From Bacteroides caecigallinarum (GTDB taxonomy: Bacteria > Bacteroidota > Bacteroidia > Bacteroidales > Bacteroidaceae): 37,062 nucleotides of DNA. Under the pieces are notes generated by a model. The model made no database searches and was not told where the DNA came from. It saw only the letters and a list, made by a program, of their open reading frames with translations. The stretch is taken from contig NZ_JACJLQ010000032.1 in NCBI RefSeq assembly GCF_016902295.1, positions 1-37,062 of the forward strand, given 5' to 3'. Below are positions 35,252 to 37,062 of the stretch, in pieces. The translations under genes and the position numbers were made by a program. The stretch's first letter is position 1, and each line of letters opens with the position of its first letter.

Positions 35252-35824
35252 ATGACTCACACAATGCCCCAGCTTCCTTATGACATGGAAGCACTTGCTC
35301 CTAAGATGAGCAAAGAAACATTCGACTACCATTATGGTAAACATCTGCAAACCTATGTAAACAATCTGAACAAGTTTATTGCCGGAACTGAATTCGAGGA
35401 CATGAAACTCGAAGACATAATATGCAAAGCTCAGGGACCAACATTCAATAATGCAGCCCAGACATGGAACCATACATTCTTCTTCATGTCACTCACTCCG
35501 AATCAGGAAGAAATTCCTTCTACACTTTCGGACAAACTGAATGAAGCATTCGGATCCGTTGAAAAGTTCAAGGAAGAATTCACTAAATCAGCTACAGGAC
35601 TTTTCGGCTCCGGATGGACATGGCTTGTAAAAGACAAAGAAAACAAACTGAAAATTGTAAATACAACAAATGCCGGAAACCCACTGACAGACGGACTCAC
35701 ACCACTCATGGTGATAGACGTATGGGAACATGCCTATTACATTGATTACCGCAACAACAGAGCAGCATTTATAGAAGCCTTCTGGTCTCTTATAGACTGG
35801 AATAAAGTAGCGGAAAGACTATAA
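35252..35824 (+). CDS. sodB: Superoxide dismutase, Fe/Mn type
   Basis: A 190-residue cytosolic superoxide dismutase, turning superoxide into peroxide and oxygen; it protects the anaerobe during air exposure. The four metal ligands are visible: H27 (YHYGKH), H74 (TWNHTF), D156 and H160 (DVWEHAYYID). Gln70 in NNAAQTWNH is at the position where iron enzymes carry their active-site glutamine. The Bacteroides fragilis enzyme of this type works with Fe or Mn. An ATG four codons later (35264) is a possible start. It is a single-gene transcript with its own promoter and a palindromic terminator. Confidence 0.97.
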   Translation: MTHTMPQLPYDMEALAPKMSKETFDYHYGKHLQTYVNNLNKFIAGTEFEDMKLEDIICKAQGPTFNNAAQTWNHTFFFMSLTPNQEEIPSTLSDKLNEAFGSVEKFKEEFTKSATGLFGSGWTWLVKDKENKLKIVNTTNAGNPLTDGLTPLMVIDVWEHAYYIDYRNNRAAFIEAFWSLIDWNKVAERL

Positions 35825-35841
35825 TTTTAAGTGTCTTATAT

Positions 35842-35899
35842 GTTTAAGGTAAAACGCCTTGTCGTTTTGATCAAAACGACAAGGCGTTTTACCTTAAAC
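35842..35899. terminator. Perfect 58-base palindrome between convergent genes
   Basis: Two 29-base arms (35842-35870 and 35871-35899) are exact complements with no spacer; the centre reads TTTTGATCAAAA. It begins 17 bases after the sod stop and ends 14 bases before the stop of the convergent lipoprotein gene. It should form a very stable hairpin in RNA from either strand and so act as a shared terminator. A T-run follows on the plus strand at 35909-35915. Confidence 0.85.
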
Positions 35900-35913
35900 G
35901 ACAGGACATTTTT

Positions 35914-36744
35914 TTAATTTACTTCTGCCGCATTTTCTGCTATTTTCTTGTTCAAGAATTGTATCTTCAGATTGGCCTCTTTTTGCTCTTTCCGTATTTC
36001 TTCCATAGATGAAAGAATCTGCGCCAATTTGCTTACCTCAACTATAGCTTTTATATCAGGCGAATACATTACTGTACGATAAGAGCGGTCGCCTATGAAC
36101 TCAAGTTTCAACGACTTGGCATCCTTATTTGCAATAATAAAACCTATCACGCCACCATCAGCGCCAAGTTTATAATCAGCCTTTTCGATTGTTCTTCCCA
36201 AATCAGTAGTGACATACATGTCAGGAGATGTAGGTGTCTGCGCAAAAGCATCACTTGAGCTTACCTTTACCGAAGTATGATTAAGCGAACCGCCGGCACA
36301 ATAAATTGAGGTTATTGACATTTCTCCCATCTCGTTTACACTTGCCCTAAGGAAAGTCCTTCCAATATTCTTTTCAACAATCTGTGTCGGATAAAAATAA
36401 TTACCTATTTCCTGGTATGCTGTATCCTTTTCAAATACATAAGCTCCCTTTACAGAATCAAGCGCTGTCTGCTTCACTGCCATCATGCTGTCAAGATAAG
36501 CCAAAGAATTTTGCTGCTCTTTAAGTTCAACCTGCTGCATCAGTCCGATAGCCTTTCTACGAACATCAAAAACTTTAGGATATAAATTCCTAATACTGTC
36601 TATACGAAGTTTCGCCTCACTGTAATTGGCCGCCTGAAAGGAAGCCTCGGCACGTTTTAACAAATCAGAAGCTTTTTTTTCCTCCTGCCCACATGAAGCA
36701 AGGAAAAAAATCATTAACGGAACAAGAATTCTGTAAACTTTCAT
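35914..36744 (-). CDS. Uncharacterised lipoprotein with helical N- and C-terminal parts
   Basis: A 276-residue lipoprotein when started at 36744 (MKVYRILVPLMIFFLASC, lipid-bearing C18). The frame is open 26 codons farther up, but only this start gives a proper lipoprotein signal. Residues about 24-100 are helical and resemble a short TPR-like pair (LLKRAEASFQAANYSEAKLR). A middle beta-rich domain follows (IGRTFLRASVNEMGEMSITS to about 225). The last ~45 residues look like a coiled coil (SSMEEIRKEQKEANLKIQFL). I do not recognise the family. It is a single gene with a strong promoter; after C18 the residues are GQEEKK, not clearly a surface-export signal. Confidence 0.8.
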   Translation of the reverse strand: MKVYRILVPLMIFFLASCGQEEKKASDLLKRAEASFQAANYSEAKLRIDSIRNLYPKVFDVRRKAIGLMQQVELKEQQNSLAYLDSMMAVKQTALDSVKGAYVFEKDTAYQEIGNYFYPTQIVEKNIGRTFLRASVNEMGEMSITSIYCAGGSLNHTSVKVSSSDAFAQTPTSPDMYVTTDLGRTIEKADYKLGADGGVIGFIIANKDAKSLKLEFIGDRSYRTVMYSPDIKAIVEVSKLAQILSSMEEIRKEQKEANLKIQFLNKKIAENAAEVN

Positions 36745-36770
36745 ATATATCACATTATTAATTTCGATTG

Positions 36771-36802
36771 CAAAAATAGTGAAAGGTATGTGGAGAGACA
36801 AA
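36771..36802 (-). promoter_or_regulatory. Promoter of the uncharacterised lipoprotein gene
   Basis: On the minus strand TATTTTTG (36771-36778) and TTTG (36799-36802), 20 bases apart, match both Bacteroidetes promoter elements exactly. The ATG is 27 bases below the -7 box, which supports the start at 36744 rather than the longer frame. Confidence 0.75.
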
Positions 36803-36954
36803 TGAAAATTGCAAATTTTCAAGTTTGGCTTTCACGAAGCTCATCCTGTCTATCACAGACAAAGCTCAATAATATTGCATATTTTTTCGCGTCATAATCA
36901 TCTTATTTTCAATACACTAAAAGAATGGACGAACAAAAGAGAATAAAAAAGTGT

Positions 36955-37062
36955 GTAGATTCCAAAACGAAGTGCAACGTTTTGGTCTTTAAAAGTAGTA
37001 GATTCAAGTAGGAAAGTGTTAACTTTGCCTCGTGGATCAAAGAGGAGGCGAGCTCTGCTGAG
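36955..37062 (+). mobile_element. Left end of a second IS30-family element (cut by window edge)
   Basis: GTAGATTCC begins at 36955 and AAGTGCAA ends at 36977, matching the reverse complement of the repeat at 531-553 in about 16 of 23 positions. A second, subterminal GTAGATTCAAGT copy lies at 36998-37009. The transposase gene would begin past the window edge. If right, the element points the same way as the one at the left edge. It is supported by the repeat match only, since no transposase sequence is visible here. Confidence 0.6.

Noticed and set aside
36745..36822. Longer start for the lipoprotein gene at 36822
   Set aside because: It would bury the lipoprotein signal behind 26 residues and place the start upstream of the matched promoter boxes.
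1..37062. A composite transposon flanked by two IS30-type elements
   Set aside because: The content between the ends is mostly housekeeping (purL, prfC, glnN, sod, amt) with no cargo, integrase or resistance genes, so transfer as a unit is unlikely.

Overview
The window looks like core chromosome from the order Bacteroidales, most likely Bacteroidaceae (Bacteroides/Phocaeicola type). The grounds are a hybrid two-component regulator with an AraC output, a type III glutamine synthetase, a BtuG-type surface lipoprotein in a cobalamin locus, DUF4924 and DUF6722 proteins, and repeated promoter boxes of the Bacteroidetes form (TTTG, 19-21 bases, TAnnTTTG). No tRNA, rRNA or CRISPR array was seen. 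Both edges fall inside IS30-family elements: the 3' end of a transposase gene with its terminal repeat on the left, and a matching terminal repeat on the right. The window may therefore be a stretch lying between two copies of one repeat.

Layout. 1-553: end of an IS30-family element. 633-931: two tiny overlapping membrane-protein genes (+). 952-6687 (-): a coupled operon for a JetA/JetB/JetC (MksF/MksE/MksB-like) SMC complex plus a small GNAT-like acetyltransferase; the usual JetD nuclease is absent. 6862-7430 (-): a decayed, frameshifted gene remnant. 7469-8603 (-): a pair of short ChrA-type transporters. 8651-12712 (-): a 1353-residue hybrid two-component sensor/regulator with no polysaccharide-utilisation locus beside it. 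12881-16588 (-): purL. 16788-20507 (+): LysE-type exporter, DUF4924, RfbD, and prfC, closed by a strong terminator. 20783-21091 (+): small secreted PepSY-like protein.

21262-27937 (+) is a complete vitamin B12 uptake locus: promoter, cobalamin riboswitch, BtuB-type TonB-dependent receptor, BtuG-like surface lipoprotein, BtuF-like binding lipoprotein, BtuC permease and BtuD ATPase. Together they carry cobalamin from surface capture, across the outer membrane, to the inner-membrane ABC importer. Convergent to it are a nitroreductase and a DUF2490 outer-membrane protein (-), then a HAD phosphatase (+).

29995-34858 (-) is a nitrogen-assimilation block: outer-membrane beta-barrel protein, P-II regulator, ammonium transporter and glutamine synthetase III, in transcription order. 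An Fe/Mn superoxide dismutase (+) and an uncharacterised lipoprotein (-) follow, separated by a perfect 58-base palindrome.

The observations most worth following are the nuclease-less Jet operon, the P-II protein with a non-standard T-loop, the orphan hybrid regulator near a gene remnant, and the 58-base palindrome.
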